From Bradysia coprophila (taxonomy: Eukaryota; Arthropoda; Insecta; Diptera; Sciaridae), in assembly GCF_014529535.1 (NCBI RefSeq), contig NW_023503941.1:3904942-3968941 (forward strand): a stretch of DNA of 64,000 bases. Direction: 5' to 3'. The translations under genes and the position numbers were made by a program. The notes beneath the pieces were generated by a model. It saw only the letters and a list, made by a program, of their open reading frames with translations, did not search any database and was not told the DNA's origin. Shown here piece after piece: positions 45,518-55,900 of this stretch (its first letter is position 1; every line of letters starts with the position of its first letter).

Positions 45518-48205
45518 AGAAAACAAGGCATCAGAACAGTCGGAGCGTCTGCTGCGACTTAGCCCCGTACGACCCGTAATCCTATTTCGTCCGTAACCAT
45601 AATACGTCCGTAGCCGTAATACGCCCGGAACCCTGATACGTCTACAAACCTCTAATGCGTCTGTTACCAAAATGCAAGTCAAGTTGGGCGTGGTCAAATT
45701 TACTGAAACTGTTCATTTTTAAAATTGCGCATAGTGCAATTACGAAAGTCCCTACGAAGTACCTCTCAAATAAAACCAACAATTTACGACATTATTTTAG
45801 AAAACCCAAAATTTTTTGCCAACTTTCCATTGGGTATTCAATTACCTCTCAAATAAAACAAAAATTAGCAAAATCGGATGAGATTTACTCGATTTATGTG
45901 CAAAAAACACTTAGGGCCGAGTAGCGGCCTTAGTCCAAGGGCCCAAATTTGAAACTTTTTTTGCCATCATTCTATTCGGCATTCAATTATCTCTCAAATG
46001 AAACAAAATCTAGCAAAATCGGATGAGATTTACTCGATTTATGTGCAAAAAACACTTAGGGCCGAGTAGCGGCCTTAGTCCAAGGGCCCAAAATTGAAAC
46101 TTTTTTTGCCCTCATTCTATTCGGCATTCAATTATCTCTCAAATGAAACAAAATCTAGCAAAATCGGATGAGATTTACTCGATTTATGTGCAAAAAACAC
46201 TTAGGGCCGAGTAGCGGCCTTAGTCCAAGGGCCCAAATTTGAAACTTTTTTTGCCATCATTCTATTCGGCATTCAATTATCTCTCAAATGAAACAAAATC
46301 TAGCAAAATCGGATGAGATTTACTCGATTTATGTGCAAAAAACACTTAGGGCCGAGTAGCGGCCTTAGTCCAAGGGCCCAAATTTGAAACTTTTTTTGCC
46401 ATCATTCTATTCGGCATTCAATTATCTCTCAAATGAAACAAAAACTAGCAAAATCGGATGAGATTTACTCGATTTATGTGCAAAAAACACTTAGGGCCGA
46501 GTAGCGGCCTTAGTCCAAGGGCCCAAATTTGAAACTTTTTTTGCCATCATTCTATTCGGCATTCAATTATCTCTCAAATGAAACAAAAATTAGCAAAATC
46601 GGATGATATTTACTCGATTTATGTGCAAAAAACACTTAGGGCCGAGTAGCGGCCTTAGTCCAAGGGCCCAAATTTGAAACTTTTTTTGCCATCATTCTAT
46701 TCGGCATTCAATTATCTCTCAAATGAAACAAAAACTAGCAAAATCGGATGAGATTTACTCGATTTATGTGCAAAAAACACTTAGGGCCGAGTAGCGGCCT
46801 TAGTCCAAGGGCCCAAATTTGAAACTTTTTTTGCCATCATTCTATTCGGCATTCAATTATCTCTCAAATGAAACAAAATCTAGCAAAATCGGATGAGATT
46901 TACTCGATTTATGTGCAAAAAACACTTAGGGCCGAGTAGCGGCCTTAGTCCAAGGGCCCAAATTTGAAACTTTTTTTGCCATCATTCTATTCGGCATTCA
47001 ATTATCTCTCAAATGAAACAAAAATTAGCAAAATCGGATGATATTTACTCGATTTATGTGCAAAAAACACTTAGGGCCGAGTAGCGGCCTTAGTCCAAGG
47101 GCCCAAATTTGAAACTTTTTTTGCCATCATTCTATTCGGCATTCAATTATCTCTCAAATGAAACAAAAACTAGCAAAATCGGATGAGATTTACTCGATTT
47201 ATGTGCAAAAAACACTTAGGGCCGAGTAGCGGCCTTAGTCCAAGGGCCCAAATTTGAAACTTTTTTCGCCACGTTCTTTTCGGTATTCAATTACCTTCCA
47301 TAAAAAACTAAATCTAGCAAAATCGGGTGCGATTTACTCGATTTATGTGTAAAAAACACTTAGGGCCGAGTAACGACCTTTGAGCCCTCCCAACAAGCTC
47401 GCGTTGCATCTTACCCAAAAACAATGTTCAGCAACTTTATTCTACTCGTCAATACCTTTCATTTGATATATCACAAGCAGCTATTGCGTAAGTATTTCGG
47501 TAGCTCTGGAAGGACCGGCCCTACCATATCCATTTTTGAACTGAAATTGAACTGAACTTGAAATTTGGCTGACCAATGTGGGAAAACTGCTTGCCGCCCT
47601 TTACCTGGTTCACACCAAGGGCTCTAACTCAAGAGTCTGTCATCCGAATTTTATAAACTTTTTTTTGTCGATTTGTATCGATTTGAAATTGTTGGTTTTA
47701 TTTGAGAGGTACTTCGTACGGGCTTTCACACGACAGTGTAAAGTTAACCAGGCAGGAGCGCTGACTTGACTAGGGACCTGAATAATCTAGTAGCCCTATA
47801 TTTTTTGCAAACAAAATTTTTCAATTTATGTCAGTGTTCATTTGAGTTCATTTGAGTTCATTTTCATCCAGTGTATTAGGTCCCTTATTCTGTTTCGAAA
47901 ATGAACCGCTCCTGCCTGGTTTATTTTACTCTGCCGTGGCTTTCGTAATTGTGCTAAGCGCAATTTTAAAGATGAACACTTTCAGTAAATTTGCACATGC
48001 CGCACTTGGGCTAGGTGAGCAATAATGTCAAGTACGCAATAGGCTTACGGAGGAATTTGGAAAGGGACGCATAAGGGTTACAGAAGTATTAGGGTTACGG
48101 GCGTATTAGGGCTGATGACGTATTATGGTAACGGACGAAATAGATTTACGGGTCCTACGGTTCTCAGTCGAAGCAAACGCTCCGACTGTTCTGACGGCTT
48201 GTGGA
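45518..48205. mobile_element. Minisatellite-bearing element, copy 3, about 11 units
   Basis: Begins GGCATCAGAACAGTCGGAGC and ends CGCTCCGACTGTTCTGACGG. It is inverted relative to copies 1 and 4. From about 45830 to 47390 there are about 11 head-to-tail ~145-bp units, each with CTTAGGGCCGAGTAGCGGCC, CCAAGGGCCCAAATTTGAAA and GGATGAGATTTACTCGATTT. Neighbouring units differ by only a few bases, so the array was recently homogenised. No coding capacity. Confidence 0.8.
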
Positions 48206-48860
48206 GATTGGGTGCCTTTAGTGTAACTGTACAATTCAAATTGACAACAGTAACAGAATTACTCAGCCTGTTACTTCTTTCGATCGAAGCATTTTTAGTC
48301 AATCGAAGATCGATAGAAAATCTGGTACTTCAATGGTCTTAACAAACATTTTAATGTATGCGTCCAGATCAGACAGAGTTCGTCGCTGTTGATAACAGAA
48401 TTGCAATTTTACGTATTATACCGCGTAATAACAGCGTGCGAGTCTTTCATATCTGCATTGGTAACGATAACATTTTCATTATTATTTTCGAATAAAAGAT
48501 GATATTTTCATTGAAATAAGCACTAAAAACTGATAAAACAGAGAAAACAAGATTGTCGATTCGGGAACTTCCCCGGCATGTCAGCTGTATATTGACTGAT
48601 GGTGTTGTCATTCTGTTTAAACAGCATGTGCGCGATACTTTTAAGAATGTCTATACTGGATAAAAGTATGCCAACGCCTACCGGTTTACTTTTCCATTTA
48701 TACAATTCGAATGTTCGATAGCAACAGGAATTTCCAACCTTCATACAAAATTTGTGTCTGAATTCAGACATCCCACGGTAAACGATTTACTTCTGAATTT
48801 ATTGGTATAAACACACACTTATATCAGCATAGCACTTATCAGTAACAGACAAATATTTTC
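48206..48860. other. intergenic, nothing recognised
   Basis: Short frames only, no motif or repeat boundary identified. Confidence 0.35.
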
Positions 48861-49023
48861 GTTGTACACTCGCGGAATTTTGAAAACCGACACATTTTCT
48901 GTTTTGTGGTTTACTGTTTTTTTTTGTGAATTTTGCATGTATTTTTATATGGAGAAATCAGAAACTCAAGCAAAACACAGAAACAGAAAATGTGTCGGTT
49001 TTCATAATTCCGTGTGTGTAGAC
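48861..49023. repeat. hairpin MITE
   Basis: Left arm with GAAAACCGACACATTTTCTG and right arm with CAGAAAATGTGTCGGTTTTC are perfect partners; the outer parts pair less well. Spacer about 50 bp. Confidence 0.75.
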
Positions 49024-50589
49024 ATGTCAATCATAACTACGATCCATGAAAGCTTGAGCAATTCCGTGAGCCTTAAATTCTTTAACAATTTTCTTTGTTC
49101 CATGTTGTTTACCATGGAAAGTTGTGGAACAAAATTTTTTCCGGAAAATGGAAAATTGTTTTTCCAATCTTAACTATCTATAGAATTTAGAAGGAAGCCG
49201 TTCAACCCGGCTGAATTCACTGCAGTTCTTTAGTTCTACGAAAGGGGTCTATTGCACACAATGTCTTCCAAACCTTGACTTCGCCTCCGATTGACAATCG
49301 ACATCTAGTGCGATAGTATACTAGATACTCTACGACGACTGCATAAGAAGTGATTCTAATGGTTTAGTAGCATAATGACACCAGTGGACACACATACCAT
49401 ATATGAAGGAAAGATTTATACGACATGTAGTAGAAAAACGTAGGCTAAAAATATCTGTGTTGGTAACACTGATTTTGACATCCAACAAGCTCAAACTCAG
49501 TGTTACCAACAAAGGTTCTTTCATCCCACGAATATTCAACTTTGAACCGTAGTTCACACGAGTTTCATTTTTAGCTCCATTGATCATAAAACCAGACCTG
49601 TACCAGACACGAGACAGTGAAGCTAAAATTAAATAATTTTTTCTAACTTTGTGGTCATCAAAATTACATTTGATTGAAATTAATCAGTAAATCAACAGTT
49701 CATTGTCAACGTCGTTTGAGATGTTAAATAAGTTGTTATTTTCACAAAGCTAACCACAATGTTACAAACATTTATATGGGGCTGTCATTGTTTGAGGTTA
49801 GCTTTGTGAAATTGACAACTCATTTGACACTATTTTGAGAGAAGAAACCGTTATTTGACACTGATTTCTAATAGACGAAATATTGAGAAATTCATACAGT
49901 CAAGGGATTTGACCCACCCAACAGGTGGGACGTAATACTTCCTATCAAAAACAGATAAAGAAATTGATAAACATTTGCCTTATCTCCAAGAACACGTCCA
50001 TAAAATATGACAAATTTCTTTTTATTCAAATTTAGTTTGAAATTCAACGAAGTACGTTTGAAAATCGAGTTGCAGTAGTTATCGTAGAGAAACTAGTGAT
50101 GTGGCCAATAAAATAATCTACTGAGACACGTAAGCTTCTTGTACTTAAATAAAGTCAAGATATTATGTAACGTTGCTGCAGTAGCGACTCAAATGTTTTC
50201 AAATAGCCGTAACTAATAGAAACCTTTTTTTTCACAATTTCAGTGTCTTTCTAAATCACGGGGTGTCAGACTGATAAAATGGAAAATTGGGCGTCGCCGT
50301 AAAACGAAAATTGAGTCAATCAGACAACTACTTACGTCTTACGAGCGAAAACTTGAACAAATATTCGGAGAAGCGTCATAGATTTGAATAGATTTTGAAC
50401 GAAAATTATTGTAGGAAAAGTACGTCCGAACATCGACATTACTCAATCTAAAATGGTCGATTTGTCGATACCGTGATTTGGGAAACATTTTTGTGCTTGA
50501 ATTATCGAAGATACGTAAGAGAAACGATAAATTGTTCTCGAAAAACCTCTTCGAAATTTTCATGTACCGCAAAAGTTGTCCCAACCACT
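49024..50589. other. gene-poor stretch
   Basis: No gene supported. 49090-49170 (TTTCTTTGTTCCATG, GTTGTGGAACAAAATTTTTT) resembles 59970-60040, so it is a dispersed repeat. A small hairpin (TGTTGGTAACACTG / CAGTGTTACCAACA) is at about 49458-49510. Confidence 0.4.
49703..49862. repeat. MITE family A, copy 2
   Basis: Same hairpin core (TTTCACAAAGCTAAC / GTTAGCTTTGTGAAA) and right flank as 5471-5684, but lacks about 60 bp present in the left part of copy 1. Confidence 0.7.
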
Positions 50590-50905
50590 GTCAGAATCGG
50601 CGATGTTAGACTTAGCAAAGATTGTGTCTGGATGATCCTCTCCTAAAATCATTTTTCGTTTCTCTAAAATCTCTTCGAACCTTTGCAGCGCCTCCGAATA
50701 TTTGCCCAAGACTGCAGTACCGATCAGCGACTTCGAATTTCGTACTGATTGTGGTACAATCAATAATAATTTTGAAATCGCTGATTCGTAAACAATTGGG
50801 GCAAATATGCGGAGACACTCCAAAGGTTCGCAGAGCTTTTAGAAAAATGAAAAACCATTTTTGGAGAGGGTCATCGAGACACAATCATTGCTAAGCCTAC
50901 CATCG
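50590..50905. pseudogene. Inverted pair of kinesin-light-chain-like TPR remnants
   Basis: On the - strand (about 50715-50593) the translation reads LGKYSEALQRFEEILEKRK and then MILGEDHPDTIFAKSNIA, a textbook TPR unit of the kinesin light chain/nephrocystin type. On the + strand (about 50798-50905) a decayed second unit reads GKYAETLQRFAELLEK, stop, then GEGHRDTIIAK. The two lie head to head as an imperfect palindrome. No other TPR units, start or splice sites are seen, so this is a fossil of a repeat protein, not a gene. Confidence 0.6.
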
Positions 50906-52215
50906 TTGATGTACGAGAAACGAAAAACCAACTCAGGAGTTGATCACCCTTCACCATTACATTAAGTTTGACAAAATAATTGTCTTAGTCATTTGTGTCA
51001 GATTTGTAGCTTTTATGATTTGTAATTAAACGACACATCAAACGATTTTTTTAAATTAGTTTCTTTTACACGTAGCTTGAAGACAGCACCTTTTTACATT
51101 TGTGGAACTAGTCACATGAAAAGAATGAGAGCGCAGAAATCCACAGTTGGGTTCAAATTTTGCCTTTTGGAGACAAGGCAATCTCTGTTACTTCCCTTCT
51201 TGGTATAGTATTTCACTAAAAATTTTGTAAATTGTTATTCGTAAAGCCTAGTATACAACCAGCCGGTGAAATGAAATTTTGACAGAAAATGTATGGGCTA
51301 TCTGTCAAAAGTTTCAGCTCATGTGAAAAATGTATGAGAATTTGAGTCTCGTTGGTCCGCAATCAGTTCTTATTGAATATTCTCTTAAGGGCCAGGTTAA
51401 GGCGTTTCAAGTTACTAACGTTGTTGCACCTGCTAAATTTGTATGGAATCGAATTCACCTCACCACTAGTTCCACCTCTACTCAAACGATAGCAGTATGG
51501 GTGCAACATAACGATATTAAATTCACCTAAAGGTTCGGATCCTTGCGTAACTGCTCATTTGCATTACCTTCTGTGTTTATATAACTACTTTGGTCGATAC
51601 TTCTTGTCATCTGTCTTTTTCTTGGTGAACGAAAAGGTTGTTCATTAAAATCAAAAAATTTCGTAAGTGGAATCGAAATGGACTAGATTGAAACACGTCA
51701 TTCTCAGAACGTCAATTTATGAACTGAAAATTTCGATTTTTAGGGCGGTGTATTATCATTTAGGACGATATTATGGTACAAAAATCGATATTGGCCAAAA
51801 AGCTGGCAAAAGCAGGTGAATTCGAATCATTCTGCGATTAAAAAACATCTCTTGGAATTTCCATCGCATGTTTTCGATCCTATACCGAAATTCGACAAGG
51901 CTTTTTCATCTGTTCTTGGTTTGCAATTGTCGAGATTAGTTGACCGAGAGTAGTAGTTTCTGTTACTTGAACGGAGTGAATTCAATAAACTAGTCGGCCA
52001 TTTGAATTAACAGTCATGTCATTGCATCAGCCGAGTTGAAAGCGTTGAAAGAAGGTTTTAAGTGAGTGAGTTGAAGGATTGGAAAGTCTTACTGGAAAGC
52101 CTTGATGGACATACCTGCTGAATCTGTGGTGAGTGGTGGAACGTTCAGAATCGGAGATTCATTTTTTGAGAGCTTTCAGTTTGTTGAGAGCTTGAAATCA
52201 ATGAAAGTAGATAAG
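50906..52215. other. intergenic with one unassigned frame
   Basis: A 66-codon + frame (51330-51530) has a beta-rich look (VKAFQVTNVVAPAKFVW, then TIAVWVQHND) reminiscent of small secreted insect proteins. It has no signal peptide, and a stop lies directly before its ATG. Just upstream, TTGACAG and CTGTCAA phrases form a small hairpin. Otherwise nothing recognised. Confidence 0.35.
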
Positions 52216-52386
52216 TAGGTATGGCCAGTCCATACAAGTCGGAGCACATACGGATTTGCATGGCGCCACCTCAAACGAACTCATTTCTAGTGGAAATTTG
52301 CACTAAAAATGAGTTCGTTTGAGGTGGCGCCATGCAAATCCGTATGTGCTCCGGCTAGAACAAATTTGAACGTTTGGCCATACCTA
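52216..52386. repeat. hairpin MITE with near-perfect arms
   Basis: Outer ends TAGGTATGGCCA and TGGCCATACCTA; the inner arms pair over about 60 bp, including GCACATACGGATTTGCATGG and AAACGAACTCATTT. The spacer is about 20 bp. Non-coding. Confidence 0.8.
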
Positions 52387-53286
52387 TCCATTTACTTTCA
52401 TTTCTTGAAATTTCTTTGTTAAAGGATTTGACGTTGGTTTTTACTGTGATGAATTTCCCTAGTCTGATCTTCTGACAAAATATCTCTTATGAGAGTCCTT
52501 TTCTGATGGAAATCTGACAAACTCCTAACGCTACTAAAATTGACGTTTATTTACAGCGCTGTAAATAGTAGCATTCAACGGTTAAAATTCGGTTGTGCAA
52601 CTGTTATTACACCGCGGTTATAAATTATTTGAAGATAACCCAAAATAACTAACTAGTTGTCGCAACGTTGCTACAACTTTGCAATAACGGTTGTGCAACG
52701 GTTTTTGCCCAGTTGCGAAAGTTGTAAGATTCTAGTAACGAATTGGTTGTAAGACGGTTATACAACGAATTGGTTAAAGTTGTAAAACGGTTGTATGACC
52801 GACGTAGGACTTATAAATCACATTTGAAAATTCGATACCGTCTTACTTATTAGTTGTACTACCGTTTCACAACTTTTTCGTTTATCATTAAATTCAGCTT
52901 ATAGCTACACTTTCAAGAACACGTTTTATCTGGAAAATTGTATGTGCAATATTCGTAAATCAATTTACATTATTTATGCACTGAAAAGATGTTTTTATGC
53001 ACAGCAATTCAACTGATTTTTTTTAAATTATTTATTATCATTCATCATTTGGTGCGTAAATAAAGTAAGAGGCACTGTGAATTGTTCTTATTTTATTCAC
53101 GGTTCGATTTTAGTCAACAATTCAGTCAGTCACACGTTTTTCCACTCGTTTTTCTACATCTTTGATAATTAGCACCGTATTGTCTTAATGCCAATTCAAC
53201 AAAGTTTTATCCATCAATTTCACTTTTATTGTAAGATACTGACCCTAACTCCTATCAAGAGACCTAACAATAGCTATTTTCATAAT

Positions 53287-53395
53287 AAGGTAGTAAATGG
53301 GATTGTTTTGCGCACTAGATGTGAGATTGCCGAAACGAGCGAGGCGAGTTTGGCAACACATCGTGTGCGCAAAACCCCCATTTACTACCGTGTTA
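53287..53395. repeat. hairpin MITE nested in copy 2
   Basis: GGTAGTAAATGGG at the left pairs with CCCATTTACTACC at the right; TTTTGCGCAC pairs with GTGCGCAAAA; the centre is ACGAGCGAGGCGAG. Confidence 0.75.
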
Positions 53396-53664
53396 GGAAC
53401 AAGGTTTTATCTCCTGTAATGTCATAATCACCATAAAAAACAAATTTCAAAAATCAAACTGAAACATAAACACGCCATGACGCCATCATTCATTTATATT
53501 CCCCACAAATGAAACACACATCTAGTACACTGTCAAGAATTTGTCAATTTTCAGTGAATAAATGAAAAATTATCGAAGTTTTCCGTGAATAAATGTGAAA
53601 TTATCGAAGTTAGCCGTGCGCAAATGAGAAATTATCGAAATTTTCAGTTAATAAACGTACGTTC

Positions 53665-53965
53665 TGTGTGTATAATATTGCGCCCCTGTGGCGGTTTAAA
53701 TTGTATGAATTCCTGGTAGCTAAAAGAGATGTCGCAAGTATGAATCGTTAAGTTAATAATCGCCCTCTGCTGGCAATAAATGTATTAATTTCTATCTATT
53801 TAAGCGCGAACAAGATTGTAAATCGCTCTCTTTGTCTTCGGCCTGCGGGCGGAGATAGTTGTAGCCAATAAAGAAAGATAAAATACAGAAGAAGACCTGG
53901 ATTTTATTCTTGGTCCTTCGAGCCGGATATGAACCAGCGACCTATGGATGGTTTAAATTTAGCCC
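53665..53965 (+). mobile_element. LTR-like fragment, possibly BEL/Pao
   Basis: Begins TGTGTGTATAATATTG and has promoter-like TATTTAAGCGCG and polyadenylation-like AATAAAG. It continues to TTGGTCCTTCGAGCCGGAT, a phrase often found just past the 5' LTR of BEL/Pao retroelements. No gag or pol follows. The identification rests on these short signals only. Confidence 0.4.
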
Positions 53966-54769
53966 ATTTTGATTCTAAAAGTGACACTCAAATTGTGAAT
54001 ATTATGACATTACAGGAGATAAATAACATAAAGAAACCTAACGTCGACAACAGCGGTAAACAAAACTAGTGAAATTGATCAATAAAATGTTGATTTACGA
54101 ATTGGCAATAAGTTAGAAAAATACGACAATTCACAAAGTATTCACAATTTTCAGCACAAACATTCTTCAAATTTCATTGTTTCACATAGTGACATCGTAT
54201 GAAAACTGAAACACTAACCGTGGATTTACATAGCAACGTAAAAGTGACAGATGCAATGTTTTTTAAATACTGCAACCCGAAATTTCATTCATAAAATTAA
54301 AATTATGAATGAAATTTCGAGTTGCCGTATGAGAAAATTTTTGCATCTGTCACTTTTACGTTGCTATGTAAATCCACAGTAAAGCATAAAAAGTGTCTCA
54401 TAGATAGGTATATATTCCGAGCGAACTTTTTAGCATGACATCTTGATTCCAACTGACGCAAATTTGCAAATGGATTAGTTGCTCAACCGTTTTACGACAA
54501 ATAGTGAAAGAGATTTCCTCAACTTATTGGTTGCATAACGATTAATTGACGAATAAGTTTTTGGCAAAAATTATCTATTCACTTATTCGTTTATTAACGG
54601 TTGCACCACTAATTCGTTAAAAATTGAATGATAACGAATTAGTTGTGAAACGGTTATATAACGAATAAGTTATTTTGAGCATAACTTATTCGTTACATAA
54701 CCGTTGGACAACGAAAAAGTTTGCAACGAATAAGTCATTTTCCAACCGCGGTTATGAAATGATACTTGG

Positions 54770-55159
54770 GGCGTTACTGTCTCGATGGCACATGTAAGGA
54801 AAATCGTTGAAAACTACTTGCCATTGACTGATGAGTTGTAGTTGAAAGGACCCTTATGTGACAAAACAGTGTCTTATTTCGGACTAAAGTTCAAATCCTT
54901 TAACGGGAATTTTTGTTAGGCTCAATAAGAGTACTCATTTGGAACGACTGTTGCTTAACGGCTGATTATGCTTTTAGTTCGTTGTAAATTGACAACGTTA
55001 AAAATGAAACGTACTGCGGTGTACCAAATACAATGTTGTCTAACAAACGATAATACCGTTCCAGTCGATATTGTCCTTGTAGAAATGTCTCGCCACCTTT
55101 TCAAAAGAACATGAACATGACAGTTGTCATTTCAAACAATGTGCTCTATTTTCGCTCAA
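54770..55159. other. intergenic, nothing recognised
   Basis: Unique-looking AT-rich sequence between two repeats; no gene. Confidence 0.35.
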
Positions 55160-55263
55160 CAAAAAGTATTCCATGAGAGAGCCGTGACAACGCAACCTGT
55201 CAAGTAAAACAAAGCAATAATTAAAAAATCTCAATTTTGTCTCTCACACTGAGTCCTTTTTTG
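55160..55263. repeat. MITE family D, copy 3
   Basis: Ends AAAAAGTATTCCATGAGAGA and CTCTCACACTGAGTCCTTTT; diverged relative of the copies at 14873 and 23510, with the shared CTGTCAAGTAAA and AATTTTGTCTCTCA interior. Confidence 0.7.
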
Positions 55264-55454
55264 GTAAGTGGAAATCAAGCCTTAGTCTTTGGGACGTGAT
55301 AACTTTGCACTTGTTCAAATATTCACAACTAAAATATAATTCAAATGAAACGAGGTTTCGTCATAGCCTGATATAGCCGAACACTTTCGGAATGGGAGGT
55401 GTATATATAGCGAATCTAATGAGATGAAGCGATCAGGGACGCCGACTTGTGTTT

Positions 55455-55560
55455 GGGAGTAGTGGTGCTCACACAACAAGCGAATCTGGGAGTAGTGGTG
55501 CTCTTTCAAGTAAAACTGGAAAGATGTAGTGGTGCTCATCATTCGAGTAGTGGTGCCCGA
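55455..55560. repeat. GTAGTGGTGCTC short repeats upstream of receptor 4
   Basis: Four occurrences of GTAGTGGTGC(T/C)C at irregular spacing of about 30-40 bp, partly with GCGAATCTGGGA or AAGCGAATCT before them. They lie 340-450 bp upstream of the receptor ATG. They may be a decayed tandem repeat or clustered protein-binding sites. Confidence 0.5.
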
Positions 55561-55900
55561 GCCTCGCTTGTCCTTAGAAGTCGGCGCCCCTGGAAGCGAT
55601 TAGGGTAAACAGTTCCCTAACAACCAATATATCAACATTTTATTTTCGTAAGCGTTATGGAGATTTTATTTATTTATTACTTACGACAATTCAACGGGCT
55701 ACGATGGCTACAATTACGGTTATTAATTTTGTGGATAATATTCACAGAAGTGCTATGATTGACCACTGTTATGAAAAAACAATCTGAATTCAACAAGTAA
55801 TTTATCACAAGGCAATTAATAACCAAACAAAACAGTGCTACCGTAACCATCATAAACATTTCAAATGCTTCAGTAGTTCAACAACCATTGACAACGTAAC

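Larger units (their letters stand above)
52567..54769. mobile_element. AACGGTT-rich inverted-repeat element, copy 2
   Basis: Homologous to 13543-15475. The left end AGTAGCATTCAACGGTTAAA and the right end ACCGCGGTTATGAAATGATACTT, both with the AACGGTTG and TAACGAATAAGTT arms. The middle differs: it has acquired a hairpin (53287-53395) and an LTR-like fragment (53665-53965), while GACAACAGCGG and AAATGTTGATTTAC phrases are shared with copy 1. Confidence 0.6.

Noticed and set aside
45830..47390. Regular direct repeats that could suggest a CRISPR array
   Set aside because: Units are ~145 bp and nearly identical over their full length with no unique spacers; the locus is eukaryotic and flanked by transposon ends.
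50622..50894. Two 90-codon frames on opposite strands with near-identical starts
   Set aside because: They are antisense shadows of the inverted TPR remnants; the similarity comes from the palindrome.
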